Shown: positions 53,156 through 64,000, counted from the stretch's first letter. The stretch is 64,000 bases of DNA from Hepsetus odoe (GCA_017165825.1 CM029386.1:3134950-3198949), one strand, 5' to 3'. Numbers and translations are program-made. Notes: a model not told the origin generated them from the sequence alone.

Positions 53156-53350
53156 TTTACATGTTAATCTGTCTTAAAATTTTTAAACATCTTTGCTCCG
53201 CCCATTTATGAGGAAGCAGTGTTTTAGTCTGGACCAACTTTAAATAAGGTGCAGGCCAGCAAATCAGAGTTGTTGTTTTTTTATTATAAAGCACATGTAT
53301 TTTTGAGGAAAAGTTCTCCAGATCTTCCTGAAGGAAAGTGTTTTTTCCCA
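53156..53350 (+). repeat. 69-bp-unit dispersed repeat, partial copy
   Basis: aaataaggtgcaggccagca, cacatgtatttttgaggaaa and ctccagatcttcctgaagga match the copies at 54430-54545 and 19590-19640. Confidence 0.7.
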
Positions 53351-53379
53351 CCGTAATCCTGCCCCTGCATACCGGACTT

Positions 53380-53705
53380 GTGTCCATGTCCTCGCCCTTG
53401 GCCCAGGTGTTGTGTGTTTTGGTCTCAAGTTATATACAACTGTTTGTCCTGATGCTTACTGGTTCTTTGACTTTGTCTTGACGTTGGCTTGGTTTGTCAC
53501 TCTCATTGTCTTTGCCAAGTTTGGTTTGTCTTGCCATTGTCATTCTCTTCATCTTGCCTAGCCTTACTTTGCCTCACCTTGCATTGTCTTGTTTTGTTTC
53601 ATTGTGGCTTCTCTTGTTGCTCTTATTGTTTTATGTCCTTGTTTGCTTTTGGTTCATGTTTGTTTTTTAAATAAAGTTTCCACTCAAGCCTACATCCTGC
53701 CTTCT
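53380..53705 (+). repeat. T-rich low-complexity stretch, possible LTR remnant
   Basis: Degenerate ttgtcttg and ttgcctt motifs lead to aataaagtttccactcaagc and a ctgacacc end. This layout resembles a decayed LTR, but there is no second copy in the window to test it. Confidence 0.35.
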
Positions 53706-53769
53706 ACTCTGACACCGATGGACAGATTTGTGTACAAGGATTCCATTTTACAATGCTTAGGTTATTGAC

Positions 53770-54118
53770 TAACCGGTCATCTACTTCTTCTTCTTCTTCT
53801 TCATCTTCTTCTTCTGCTTTTTCTTTCAGCTGCTCCCATTTAGGGTTGCTTCAGCAGATAATTCATTTCCAAATCTTCCTGTCCTCTGAATCTTCCTCCT
53901 TCATACCAACCACCTGCATCCTGGCTGTTCCATCTTTGACATGCTTCTTCCAATATAATCCTTGTCTCTCCTCTGGACATGTCCAAACCATCGCAACCTT
54001 GCTTCTATAACTTTGTCTCCAAAATGTATAACCTGAGCTGTCCCTCTAATATACTCATTTCTAATCCTGTCCATCCTCGTCACATCCAACAAAAATCTCA
54101 GCATCTTTGATCTTCTCA
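53770..54118 (-). mobile_element. LINE 3' fragment, duplicated locus copy 2
   Basis: The minus strand carries MDRIRNEYIRGTAQVIHFGD and RWFGHVQRRDKDYIGRSM, ending to the left in a CTT run. It has the same 5' truncation point as 49170-49528. Confidence 0.85.
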
Positions 54119-54415
54119 GCAACTCTGATTATCGACTTATTAGTAAAAATGTTTTTATATTCCTTGAGCAACATAATACTGAGATCCATCTCAACCTCAC
54201 ATTAAGACTTGTGGATGTGGTTTAGGACACAATATGATTTAAAACCAAAAAAACACTAAAATGTCCAAAGCAGAGGAGGCTTTAGGACAAGAGTTGTGAA
54301 CATACGCCAAGAAGAATTTTTCCAACCTAATTAACCAGTAAAAGTGTTCATGGTTCTACAATAATTGGTTTACTAAAGAACCCATGAAGAAGGTAGGGTG
54401 GTCTTCAGTAATCAA
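54119..54415 (+). repeat. local duplication, copy 2 (empty SINE sites)
   Basis: gattatcgacttattagtaa, gtggtttaggacacaatatg and tactaaagaacccatgaaga match copy 1 without its two SINEs. It has a private block aaaccaaaaaaacactaaaa near 54243. Confidence 0.88.
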
Positions 54416-54660
54416 TACAAATCAGTGTTTTAGTCTTGGCCAATTTTCAAATAAGGTGCAGGCCAGCCAATCAGAGTTTTTTATTATATAGTACATGTAT
54501 TTTTGAGGAACAGTTCTCCAGATCTTCCTGAAGGACAGTGTTTTGTTTTTGTACCTGAGCAGTTTGATTGTTTTTTGTTGGTTAATCCAACAGATTATTC
54601 TAGATGATTAGGTGATTTTCTGATACTGAATGCTGAATGGAACCTCTGCAGCCTAATACA
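54416..54660 (+). repeat. 69-bp-unit dispersed repeat, partial copy
   Basis: aaataaggtgcaggccagcc, ctccagatcttcctgaagga, and the right part gttggttaatccaac with gattaggtgattttctgata. Only one shortened unit is present. Confidence 0.7.
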
Positions 54661-54740
54661 TTCATTCCCATTCCATATTTAATCTATCCATGCATTTCTG
54701 CTCCTAAAAAGTGATTCCCTACAAGCTTGTCATGATAGAT

Positions 54741-56105
54741 CCAAGATGGCGGTGCGGTAACACGCAGCGGCCGCTCCGGGGTCCAAACTTTGGTGCTAAA
54801 GTCTGTAAAAAATCTTTCATCCGACTACTTTTCATCAATAGACTTGCACATGAGCCGCACAACTGTGAATGCTCTTAAATATAACCGCCAAACACTGCTG
54901 GACCTCAGGAATCAGCCAGGATACAGTCTTCCAGTGACTCTCCGAACAACACTACATGAGCTTGGCGTGCTGCGAAGACCAGGCCTTCAATCCCCGAGAT
55001 CGCCTGCTGTACCTGGCTGACTGAAAGGACGTCAGAAGTGGTGCGAGAGGAAACAGAAATGCGGCAAGCATGCTGGGGTCCGGGCTCATCTAAAGGCTAA
55101 CGCTATTTGACCGGCTATCCCGTCCGTCCTCCTCACCAATGTCCGCTCCCTGGATAATAAACTGGACTGTATACGACTCCAGCTGAACACCCAGTGTGAG
55201 TATGGAGACTGCTGTGTTTTTGTTTTTACGGAGACATGGCTCAGCAACACCGTTCCGGACACTGCTGTTCATCAGTTCAGCATTCAATCATCCCTCAGAA
55301 TCTGAGTGAGAAGCTGAGGCTGCTGGGCCTGAACACTTCCCTCTGTAACTGGATCCTGGACTTCCTGACTGGGAGATGCCAGTCAGTCAGGATCAGTAAC
55401 AGCACCTCCAACACCATCATGCTGAGGAACTAGAGAGGAACCATCGAGAGCATCCTGAGCAGCTGCCTTACTGCTTGGAACAGGAACTGCAACGTCTCTA
55501 CAAGTCCTAACAACGGGTAGTGAGAACAGCTGAGAAGATCATCGGGGTCTCTCTGCCCTCTGTACAGGACATTTTCACCACTTGCTGCATCCACAAAGCA
55601 ACCAGCATTGTGGATGATCCCTCCCACCCATCCCACACACTCTTCTCCCTTCTGCCATCCGGGAAAAGGTTCCGCAGCATACGGGCCTCCACTACCAGGA
55701 TGAGAAACAGTTTCTTCCCCCTGGCCATCAGACTTTTAAACCGCTAATGTCTCCACACCTATTATTCATTTATTTCTATTATTATCTATTTATTTTCTTG
55801 TTGCACTCTGCACTTTACTTATAATGCTGCTCCGTCACACTGTTACACTGCCCAACAGCCTGGGCTGTTTTGTTCTATAAAACTGCAGCCCTCTCACGGA
55901 TAAATGTACTGTCCATTATACTGTCTGTTGTTGTCTGTTGTCAGCCCTTGTTGCCTTGTCTTGTGTATTATGTTGTGTCTTCTGTTGTGTCTGATGTTAT
56001 CTTGTGTGTAGCACCAGAGTCCTGGAGGAACGCTATTTCGTTTCACTATGTACTGTGTATATGGCTGAAATGACAATAAAATCCTACTTGACTTGACTTG
56101 ACTTA
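54741..56105 (+). mobile_element. L2-type LINE with 5' and 3' ends, internally deleted
   Basis: Begins ccaagatggcggtgcggtaa and ends in a (TTGAC)n tail after aatgacaataaaatcc. Three coding islands remain: an endonuclease start (LTNVRSLDNKLDCIRLQLNT, FVFTETWLS), a reverse transcriptase middle (SEKLRLLGLNTSLCNWILDF, LTGRCQSVRISN) and the C-terminal part (RGTIESILSSCLTAWNRNCN, FSLLPSGKRFRSIRASTTRM). The palm domain with the catalytic FxDD box is deleted. It is the same family as 26142-27220. Confidence 0.87.
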
Positions 56106-56705
56106 AGCTATTCAGAAAAATCTGAAAAATAGTTTTTTGATCCTTTTCTTTATGGTGGCTAAGCTTTTTGAAAGCTCCTAGCTAGGCAACCCTGCAACTT
56201 TTTTCTTCACAACCCTTGATGCAAGCTCCTCTTGATCTGAGAAATGAACTCCTGAACAGGTTCGATGGAGTGATCGATGACCACATTAGTTCCGATCCTG
56301 TTATTGCTCTCACATAATTTCTGGATTGGCAAACTTTAACTCCCAGCATGCCATGGATAAATGCATCCAGTTCTATCCAATAGCAAGGCTGTTCTTTTAT
56401 AATCCAGCATTTGGTCACTTTAACCACCCATACTGCCATCTTGGTTTAAATTGACAGCCATGCTAGTGTTGAGACAATAGTGGATAATGTAAAATGCAAC
56501 AGTGGAAAAACATAATCTCACCATTGCAGTTTTTTTTTTATCCGCACACAAGATTACAACTCCATAAGCTCCATTCTGACCAATTTTCTTCTAAATATTA
56601 GCTCATGCAAAGGTACAAATCTGCTTTTCCCTGGGAAAACCAAACTAGAACTTTTTAAAAATTAAAAAATGAGACTCTCGTTTTAAAGCTTCATCAAGCT
56701 TCATG
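56106..56705. other. intron 1 segment, nothing recognised
   Basis: No exon or repeat was recognised. Confidence 0.4.
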
Positions 56706-56709
56706 ATAT

Positions 56710-56876
56710 GCAGCAGCTTTGGCCAAGTGATTAGGGACCAGGCCCCATAATCAGCAGGTCATAGGTTTGATTTCCAGGGCAGTGGGTTTTTGCCCTGAGC
56801 AAAATACCATGCCCATCACTGCTCCCCGGTTGCTGAATATGGCTCCCGTACATTCTGCTGTTCATCATGAGACATT
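56710..56876 (+). mobile_element. SINE type I fragment
   Basis: Head gcagctttggccaagtgatt, then cccataatcagcaggtcata and catcactgctccccggttgc. The tail is missing. Confidence 0.72.
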
Positions 56877-56879
56877 ATA

Positions 56880-57414
56880 CAGTACTGTGCAAAAGTTTTA
56901 GGCAGGTGTGAAAAAAACCTGTAAACAAAGGATGCTTTCAAAAATGGAAGTGTTAATCATTTATTTTCATCAATCAACAAAATGCAGTGAATGAACAAAA
57001 GAGAATCTAAATCAAATCAAGATTTGTTGTGGCCCTTTGACTTCAAAACAGCATCAATTCTTCTAGGTACACTCGCACACGGTTTTTAAACTCGGCTGGT
57101 AGGTTGTTCCAAACATCTGGGAGAATTAACCACAGATCTTCTGTGGATGTAGATTCCTCACATCCTTCTGTCTCTTCATGTAATCCAGACACACTGGATG
57201 ATGTTGAGATCAGGGCTCTGTGGGGGCCAGAAGAACTGATGCTGTTTTGAAGGCAAAAGGTAGTAGCATCAAATATTGATTTGATTTAGATTTTTCTTTT
57301 GTTCGCTCACTTTGCATTTTGTTGATTGATGAAAATAAATGATTAACACTTTTGAAAGCATTCTTTGCTTACAGCATTTTTTCCACACCTGCCTAAAACT
57401 TTTGCACAGTACTG
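56880..57414 (-). mobile_element. non-autonomous Tc1/mariner element F
   Basis: 535 bp between TA dinucleotides (56878-56879, 57415-57416), with the cagtactgtgcaaaagtttt terminus at both ends. It shares the internal deletion of element A, with the transposase C-terminal remnant on the minus strand. Confidence 0.9.
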
Positions 57415-57794
57415 TATGTGTAGAATAATTATATGAAGCTGTTATTTCTGTTATGTGTGAGTGTCTGAGCTTTTGTTGACTCCATGCTGCTCAGAATTCT
57501 GTGCACAGATTTTCAAGGAGCTCAAATCTCTTGAGGGTCCATCATTATGCCTTGCACATGCCTTGTAAATACACAGGGGGTTTCATGTCATATTTGCGAG
57601 GAGAACCTCTTTCTGATGCAGTTATAGTGAAGACAGAGATGTTTAGAGATCTTACCAAAGTAAACCCATAATGATAAACCTAGTCTGTCAACCAATCAGA
57701 GACTGTGTTTCTGACTGGGTGTGTCAGAAGGCATTGAGTGACCGAATAACATGAGCTGGTCCCTATTCCCAAGCTTTAACAGTGTACAGCAAAC

Positions 57795-57975
57795 CCCCGG
57801 GGCAGCAGTGGCCTAGTGGTTAGGGAGTTGCCCCACTTCGGAAGATTGTTGGTTTAATTCCCTCACCTGTAGGTTGCCCTGAGGTAACCTTGAGCATTGT
57901 ACTGTCCCCATCACTGCTCCCCAGGCACTTTCAATAGCTGCTTCCTGTTTCACAATGACAAAAGTAGTCACTTTT
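57795..57975 (+). mobile_element. tRNA-derived SINE, type I, tail shortened
   Basis: Head gcagcagtggcctagtggtt, body accttgagcattgtactgtc, and an abbreviated tail ttcacaatgacaaaagtagt. Confidence 0.82.
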
Positions 57976-58111
57976 GATTTTATTCAAGGTAAACTTGTTT
58001 TTGATACAGGCCCATTAAGATGAGGAAAAACATCAACTTGACCCAAACTTTTGACTGAACCCTGCCCCAAGGTAAATCACAGCATGGTTATAATTACATT
58101 AAAATGTTTCT

Positions 58112-58268
58112 ATTCAAGGTGCCATCCCCTTCCCGCTCCTCCCTGCGATGGGCTGGCAACCTGTCCAGGGTGCGTCCCCCGTCCTCGCCCTGTGTGCGAT
58201 GGGTTGGACACCAGCACTCCCCCACGACCCCGTTTGGGACAAGCGGCAGAAAATGGATGGATGGATGT
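58112..58268 (+). mobile_element. composite SINE, 5'-truncated, RTE-like tail
   Basis: Starts in the type I body (aaggtgccatccccttcc), continues gcgatgggctggcaacctgt and ends gacaagcggcagaaaatgga with (GATG)n. It is the same composite type as 49630-49879. Confidence 0.82.
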
Positions 58269-58283
58269 TTCTAGGGGCAGCAC

Positions 58284-58555
58284 TATGGGGCAGTGGTGGC
58301 CTAGTGGTTCGGGTGTTGGCCACATGATCGGAGGATCGGGGGTTCGAACCCCTTCCCAATAGGTTGCCCTGAGGTACCCTTGAGCAAGGTGCCATCCCCG
58401 TCACTGCTCCCCGGGTGCTTTCAATAGCTGCCCACTGCTGCACGGTGTTTGAGTGTGCATGGGTTAAATGCAGAGGTCCAATTTCGTTGTGGTTCACTGT
58501 CTGCTGTGCTGTGGCCTCGCAATGACAAGGGTTGTCACTTTCACTTTCTATTCAT
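58284..58555 (+). mobile_element. tRNA-derived SINE, type I, near complete
   Basis: Head gcagtggtggcctagtggtt, B box gggttcgaacccctt, body cccttgagcaaggtgccatc, and tail aagggttgtcactttcactt. It is one of the best-preserved copies and lies only 15 bp after a composite SINE. Confidence 0.9.
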
Positions 58556-59170
58556 CATAACCCGCATCAATACTAATTAGCTTCAATGGCCAAAAAAAGA
58601 TACGTAAATAACAGACACTGTGGCGTTTATGGGGCGTCCCGCAACTTGCAGCCAGGGGAATGTTAATCACAGTCGCTAGCATGAGCCCATATTCTAAAAA
58701 CCAGCAGTGTCATTACCCACGTGCGAGGCTATTGTACGAGGCCACTGGAGCATGTTGAGAGGGAAATTGTGCAAATAATTCACCCCAGCATTTTTCCCTT
58801 CTGCTCTCAGTTTGTGCCATCAGGTAGGGTAAGCACCATCACACCGAGCAATAGAGTAGCATGACTTATGGCGGGACGCTGGTGGAGGAATTTGATGGGA
58901 AACATTTGCTGGCACAATGTGAAGGAAATGGATGGTTATAGCGCATATAATCAAGCATTGATTTTCTATGGAGGAGGCTGGGAGCATCACTCCATTTGTG
59001 CAGATTGACTATGCTGCCCTGACTGACTGTCAGAAGCAGTTCCACAGTCTTTTCCGAGAGGAGTGCCATCGACTGCAATGATAAGCAAGTCTTTAGCATG
59101 TTGAAGTTGTTTCAGCACTTCTCACTTGACTTGTCCCAGAGGGACAACAGTATTCAGAGTTCCCCAAGGG
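58556..59170. other. intron 1 segment, nothing recognised
   Basis: No exon or repeat was recognised. Confidence 0.4.
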
Positions 59171-59435
59171 GTCTTGAATGAAAGTGAAAAGTGACTAATC
59201 TCATCATTGTGAAACACAGTACAGAACACAATAAATTCAGCCTCTGCTTTTTACGTAGATTTTATGTAAAAAAAAAAACAAATTAATGCTAATTAATGCA
59301 CCCAGGGAACAGTGATGGGGATGGTACATTGCTCAAGAGTACCTCAGGGCAATATAATGGTATGGGATTCAAACCCATGACCTTCCAATCCTGGGGCCAA
59401 CTGCCTAACCACTAGGCAATCGCTGCCCCTGCTAT
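59171..59435 (-). mobile_element. tRNA-derived SINE, type I
   Basis: The minus-strand copy reads tail ttgtgaaacacagt, body tacattgctcaagagtacct, B box ttcaaacccatga and head accactaggcaatcgctgcc. Confidence 0.8.
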
Positions 59436-59449
59436 TTGCTTTTCACCCA

Positions 59450-59575
59450 ATGAGCAGTGATTGGGATGGTACCTTGCTCAAGGGTACCCCAGGGCAACCT
59501 ACTGTTCTGGGATCCAAACCCATGACCTTCCAATCCTGGGGGCAAATGCCTAACAACTAGGCCACCACTGCCCTA
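59450..59575 (-). mobile_element. SINE type I head, tandem to previous
   Basis: A second minus-strand copy reduced to body and head (taccttgctcaagggtaccc, ccaaacccatgaccttccaa, aactaggccaccactgccct). Confidence 0.8.
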
Positions 59576-61540
59576 AAGGCTTCCCATTACCTAAAAGCTC
59601 ATGTGAATATGAATGAATAATCAGATATCAGATATTGAGTGACATTTTATTAGTGACCTAATGGTTAGGGACTTGGAAATCTAGACAAATTACATAGAAC
59701 ATCTGGTCTGATGCACAAGGTGCTATATTCTATGTAAAACACATCTAGATGTAAATAACATGCTTCAATAGTTCCACCACTGAGGAGCTCTGGTTGGATC
59801 ATTTCAACCAACCTGATAGATAATGGGTGCCTGAGGATGGGCCACAGTTTGTAAATATACATGTTTTTTAATGGAAGCAATGGATCTATAGTGAACCGTG
59901 AACACTCAAAGAATCATTGGAATGGATGAACAGTTCTCTGGGTAAATTATTCCTTTTAGTGATGGAACATTTATTCTTCATAGTAGTTGTTCCCAAACCA
60001 GTCCTTGTGGATATCTTCATGGTCCATATTGTTGAGTTGGGCCAGAGTAAAAGTATGGATCCTCTGGTGACCTGGTTAAAAATGCTTTAAGGTAAGGTAA
60101 ATTGGCACGACGTAGCACCAAAAAAAGTTCTATGATGTTCAAACTTGACAATCTCTTGAGAGCAGGGAAACTCAGAAGATCTAGCAAGTAAGTACCAGGT
60201 AGAGGTTCCTGCTAAAGCCTATGGTAAGAGCAGATTGTACCTTATGTTCCATACAACTGGTAGAGTTGTTTTTTCTCCTAGTCATCTTGGAAGAGATCTT
60301 CATTTCTCTCCAAAGTGGTATTTCTTCCACATCTAATGTTTCTCTCAAGTCAGACAGTGTTCCTACATTCTGTGTCTGGAAGCTGAGTTCACGGATTTAA
60401 GTAAAGCTCTTCTGGAATGTATTGCGTGTCTAAAAGTTGAAAAAAGTGGGAAAAAAAATACCATGTTTTTGGGATCAGAAAAAAGGACTTTTTCTGATGC
60501 TCTAGTACAAAGATGAAGAGTAAATGGAAGATGAAAGATGAAGAGTAAGATGAAGGAGTAAATGGATGAAGATGAAGAGTAAATGGAAGTTGCTTTGGAT
60601 AAGAGCTGCTGTAAATGTTTTGCATTATTCTGGTCATTTTTTTTCTGGAACAACCCAACGTCCCAAGATCCACCAAAAGCGCCTTGAGGGGAGGTAAGGG
60701 AAGCATGCAAAAGCTTAACCTCTGACATGCAGATTCAAGCTTTAGGTGGCAGTGGGAGGTAAAGTTTAAACTTTCTTCTGAGTTCTTTAATAGCTAGGAC
60801 AGTAAAATAGCAACTTCCAGAGCAGCACACCCAGAAATGTCTTAAAAAGCCTGTTTTTTTTTCCAATATTTAAAGAATTTCATGAATAAAATGTCAGATA
60901 TATCAACGCCATGTAAGATGATCTTTTCATGTTTGCAGATTAGTTGTTACTCTGTACTCAACATGTTTCAAAGTGAGCTTGAACCTCTAATGTGGTTTCA
61001 ACCACTGCACTGATAAGTGACCTTCAAGCCCGCACCATTAAATCTGACCACTTTTTTTTCCCAGTGCCCCCTGCGTCTCTGAATGTAAATGATGTTTTTG
61101 GAGGTTCTGGCAGCTGGCCTTCACCGGTGAATGGATAATTGCTGAATTAAGTGAATGAGAGCCAGTCTGTGGAATTGCTCAGTAGTTGAGAAGCGGTTAT
61201 TGCGGGCGGAGGCTATAATGAGCTCAATGAAGTGGGATGAATGTGCCCATCAGGCTTCTCCTCAACACCCTTTGCTGAACGACAATAAAACCTCCAACCT
61301 TTGCCAGCGGAAAAAGAAGAATACCAATGTATCAATTAAACTCTTTTCTACTACTGAGCACTTCACAAACTTACTGTAATTGCATTGCATTTAGAGCAAC
61401 TCTTTGCATGGCTTTAGGCTCAGAAGTAACAGCAGCATCTGGGACAAGTCCACCAAATTCTGCATCCTTAGCCATGTACCCCCCTCAGCTAAACATCTAA
61501 ATGGATGTGGAAGCCTTGCAGTTGAAGTGATGACCAATTT
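59576..61540. other. intron 1 segment, nothing firm recognised
   Basis: A fragment tggataagagctgctgtaaa at 60597 resembles the type III SINE tail, next to short agatgaagagtaaatgga repeats at 60510-60590. No exon was recognised. Confidence 0.4.
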
Positions 61541-61715
61541 TAGGGCAGCAGTGGCCTAGTCTTTAAGGACTAGTCCCCAGGATCAGAAGGTCATAGTTTT
61601 GAATCCCAGAGCAGCAGGTTGCCCCAAGGTACCCTTGATTAAGGTATTGTCCCCACCACTGCTCCCGGGGTGCTGGGTATGGCTGCCCCCTGCGACAAAT
61701 AGTCACTTTCACTTC
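61541..61715 (+). mobile_element. tRNA-derived SINE, type I, shortened
   Basis: Head ggcagcagtggcctagtctt, body acccttgattaaggtattgt, tail gacaaatagtcactttcact. Confidence 0.8.
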
Positions 61716-62850
61716 ATTATTAACCTTGCAATGTAATTGGCTGATTGTTTTGAGAGCCACTTCTTCCAGTCTTTTCCAGTAAAGGCCAATTCTCTTTTAG
61801 TATCACCAACCTGGTTGTATGATGCATCCATCCATCCATTATTTTAGATGCTTTTAAAAACTAGGGTTGCAGGAGGACTGGGGTACTTGCTCGTGTATTC
61901 CTGCATTAGATTTAGACTGTAGCTATGTACTACTATTTACAGCACTGTGACCTATGTGACATGGTTGTTTCGCTCCACAGCATGATTGCATATGGTGGGA
62001 ACGACAATATTTTTCTCAGTATTTATCACCTTAGTGAGTTTCATCTTGGCACAGTCAACCTTGACTGATTCAGGCAGCAAAAAAATTAAGCTTCATTCCT
62101 TCAGTGATAATCTAAAGTATTTAGGTTAGAAGGATGATACCTGAATATATCATTCTGAGAAAAACCTTGCGTGTCTTTTTCACAGAATTAAAAAGAGTTC
62201 TGAGCCATTTTTGATTATTTATTTGAACCCAGTCATCATGAAATATTGACAGACAGCATGCCTTCTAAAAATTAGCCAAAAATAGACCCAAAAATAAACT
62301 AGACATTTTTCATTTTGACATTACCAGTATACTTTACTGTAACATTCTGCTACTACAATTAATTCAAAGACAGGTAATTCAAGTATCTGACAGCTGCAAG
62401 TTGTAGGGAGGTGGACATTCTCTCTTACAGAGACCCAAGGGCCAAGAGCCATGAGTCCATTTTCTTGACCACAGGATCACTGATGACCAGGTATCATTTG
62501 AATGGTGGAGCTACTCTCAGCACAGCTGTGACATTGATCAAATAATGGCGTGGTAATGTGTGTAAAGCAATCAGGCAAATGGATGTTACACACATCACTG
62601 GTGACCATAACCCAAAATTGTCCAGCCAAGACACGCTCTCCAGTCAAAAAAATACAATTGATTGAATGATAGATGGTTAACCAAAATGCCATATTAAAGC
62701 TCATAGTTTTCCAAAGGGATATCCAACACCACATATGGGTGAGGTTGCCAAATGTCCACATATTTTGGCCAACAAGCTGTTTCTGAGGGCAAGATTTGAC
62801 ATATGACATATGTCTGACATATGACATATGAGAGGTTTTTGCAGCGAGTC
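61716..62850. other. intron 1 segment, short palindromic repeat at its end
   Basis: The motif gacatatgacatatg occurs twice at 62798-62831 and forms inverted repeats. No exon or element was recognised. Confidence 0.4.
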
Positions 62851-62854
62851 AAGT

Positions 62855-62975
62855 TTTTTGAGATGAGGATTATATCAGGAGAAGGATGTTGAAGATGGAG
62901 CTGCCAGGAAAATAGGAGGACCAAAGAGGAGGTTCACGAACATGATGAGAGAGGACATGTAGGTGGTCAGTCTGA
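62855..62975 (+). mobile_element. LINE fragment (WFGHVQRR family)
   Basis: gatgaggattatatcaggag, ggatgttgaagatggagctg and agagaggacatgtaggtggt match 13360-13475. Confidence 0.8.
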
Positions 62976-63310
62976 CCTTACCTTTCATCAATGATTAAAC
63001 CATGATTCATAGCTCTCCCTCTTACAGAATCAAGCTCAGCCTGACTCAATCTATTGATGAAGCAGATCTTCAAGGCTCCTAGACTCAGCTCCTAAATGTT
63101 GCAACAAACTTCAAAGCCCATCAGAACTGATGACACCCTTGGTGCCTTCACATGGCTTCAGAAGAACCACCTCTTCACTGAGAACTTTGACACAAGCTAA
63201 ATTTTACCAACAGGTTTAGGTTCTTCTAGTGTGACATGTTTCCTTTGAAAACTACAAAGAACTTGTGTAAGTTCTTCTGGACAAGAATGTCTGCTAAATG
63301 CTGTTAGCAT
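62976..63310 (+). mobile_element. possible LINE-derived 3' end
   Basis: The segment resembles C-terminal and 3' untranslated parts of teleost LINEs (atggcttcagaagaaccacc, cctcttcactgagaactttg) and ends in tggacaagaatgtctgctaa, similar to the type III SINE tail. It is too decayed to classify. Confidence 0.35.
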
Positions 63311-63685
63311 AGATGACTAACCAAATGAGCAGCAGGCCTCAGATTAAGTGTAGGCCCACAGTTGTTTGATGGAAGACTTCATGGTTGAGGAGGAATATAC
63401 TGCTATTTTCTTTTTTATTTCTTGCCTGAGAAAATGTGAAAGTTTTTTGTTTTCTCCTCCAGAATGCTCTCTGAATAAGATGTCTGTATGCATCTTTTTC
63501 TGTTTTCTTCTGTTTCTACTCAAACACACATCACATGGTGATGCCAGGCCTCTGAAGCTCTCCACATTCAAACAGCAAAAAAAAAAATCAATAGATACAT
63601 CCTTTCTGTGAGAGGTTGCCGCTTATCCATGGTAACTAAAATCAGTTTCATCTCAATATTTAATGTCAGTTGATAGAATAAATGG

Positions 63686-63912
63686 AATAATTAAAAGATG
63701 AATGGCTGCCAAAGGTTGTCACCTCACAGCGAGAAGATCCTGGGTTTGATTCCCCAACCGTGGTTGCCTGGGTTTACTCACTGTGGGTTGTTCTTCCCAT
63801 GGATTGTTCTTCTCATCCTCCCAGAGTTCAAAGAGATGTACATCAGGTGAGAGTTGGAGATGCTAGGTATGCCTGTGTACAAGGTGATGGATGGATGGAC
63901 GGATGGATGGAA
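63686..63912 (+). mobile_element. tRNA-derived SINE, type II, with GGAT tail
   Basis: gtcacctcacagcgagaaga with B box gggtttgattcccc, a middle that is partly lost, and (GGAT)n at 63887-63912. It matches the head of the family at 29680-29975. Confidence 0.68.
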
Positions 63913-64000
63913 CAATGGCCATTTACAAATGAATGCACTTTCATGCTGGATTTTTTATAAAGGTTCCTTCAAGAACCATCTACAAAAAATGGTCCACTGA

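Noticed and set aside
51902..64000. Search for erbb4 exon 1 or its promoter
   Set aside because: No signal-peptide ORF ending with a suitable phase-1 donor was recognised. The GC-rich start at 54741 belongs to an L2 element.

Overview
The window is vertebrate nuclear DNA, almost certainly from a teleost fish. It carries most of one long, multi-exon receptor gene whose introns are full of teleost-type mobile elements: a Rex3/RTE-like LINE with a GATG tail, L2-type LINEs, Tc1/mariner elements with TA target sites, tRNA-derived SINEs and many microsatellites. I could not place the species or order.

The gene is the ErbB4 receptor tyrosine kinase (erbb4), on the minus strand, so its 5' end lies to the right. 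Nineteen consecutive coding exons, corresponding to exons 2 to 20 of the mammalian gene, can be placed to the base between 51901 and 6351. All have AG acceptors and GT donors, and the reading phases join without a break into 791 codons. They encode the extracellular domains I-IV, a short juxtamembrane exon, the transmembrane helix and the N-terminal lobe of the kinase. Exon 1 (signal peptide) is not found and should lie to the right of the window. The exons for the HRD/DFG catalytic core and the C-terminal tail should lie to the left. I could not tell erbb4a from erbb4b.

Layout from left to right: 1-6350, downstream intron with repeats; 6351-7693, kinase exons 20-18; 10134-11287, transmembrane and juxtamembrane exons 17-16; 16001-18409, exons 15-12 with microsatellites close to their acceptors; 19590-21190, a Rex3-like LINE nested in a 69-bp-unit repeat; 21510-25745, exons 11-8; 26142-27220, an L2 insertion; 27804-30991, exons 7-5; 32908-33042, exon 4; 33842-34775, a 24-bp minisatellite; 39738-39924, exon 3; 41799-43453, a decayed Tc1 transposon; 49440-54420, a local duplication around exon 2 (51750-51901); 51902-64000, intron 1 with repeats.

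No second host gene is supported, and I found no novel enzymatic system. The most interesting signals are the JM-b-like juxtamembrane exon with no JM-a exon seen, the long UG repeats touching two consecutive splice acceptors, a duplication whose two arms form a filled site and an empty site for a composite SINE, SINEs with interchangeable heads and tails, and an L2 copy with its own 3' end inverted at its left edge.
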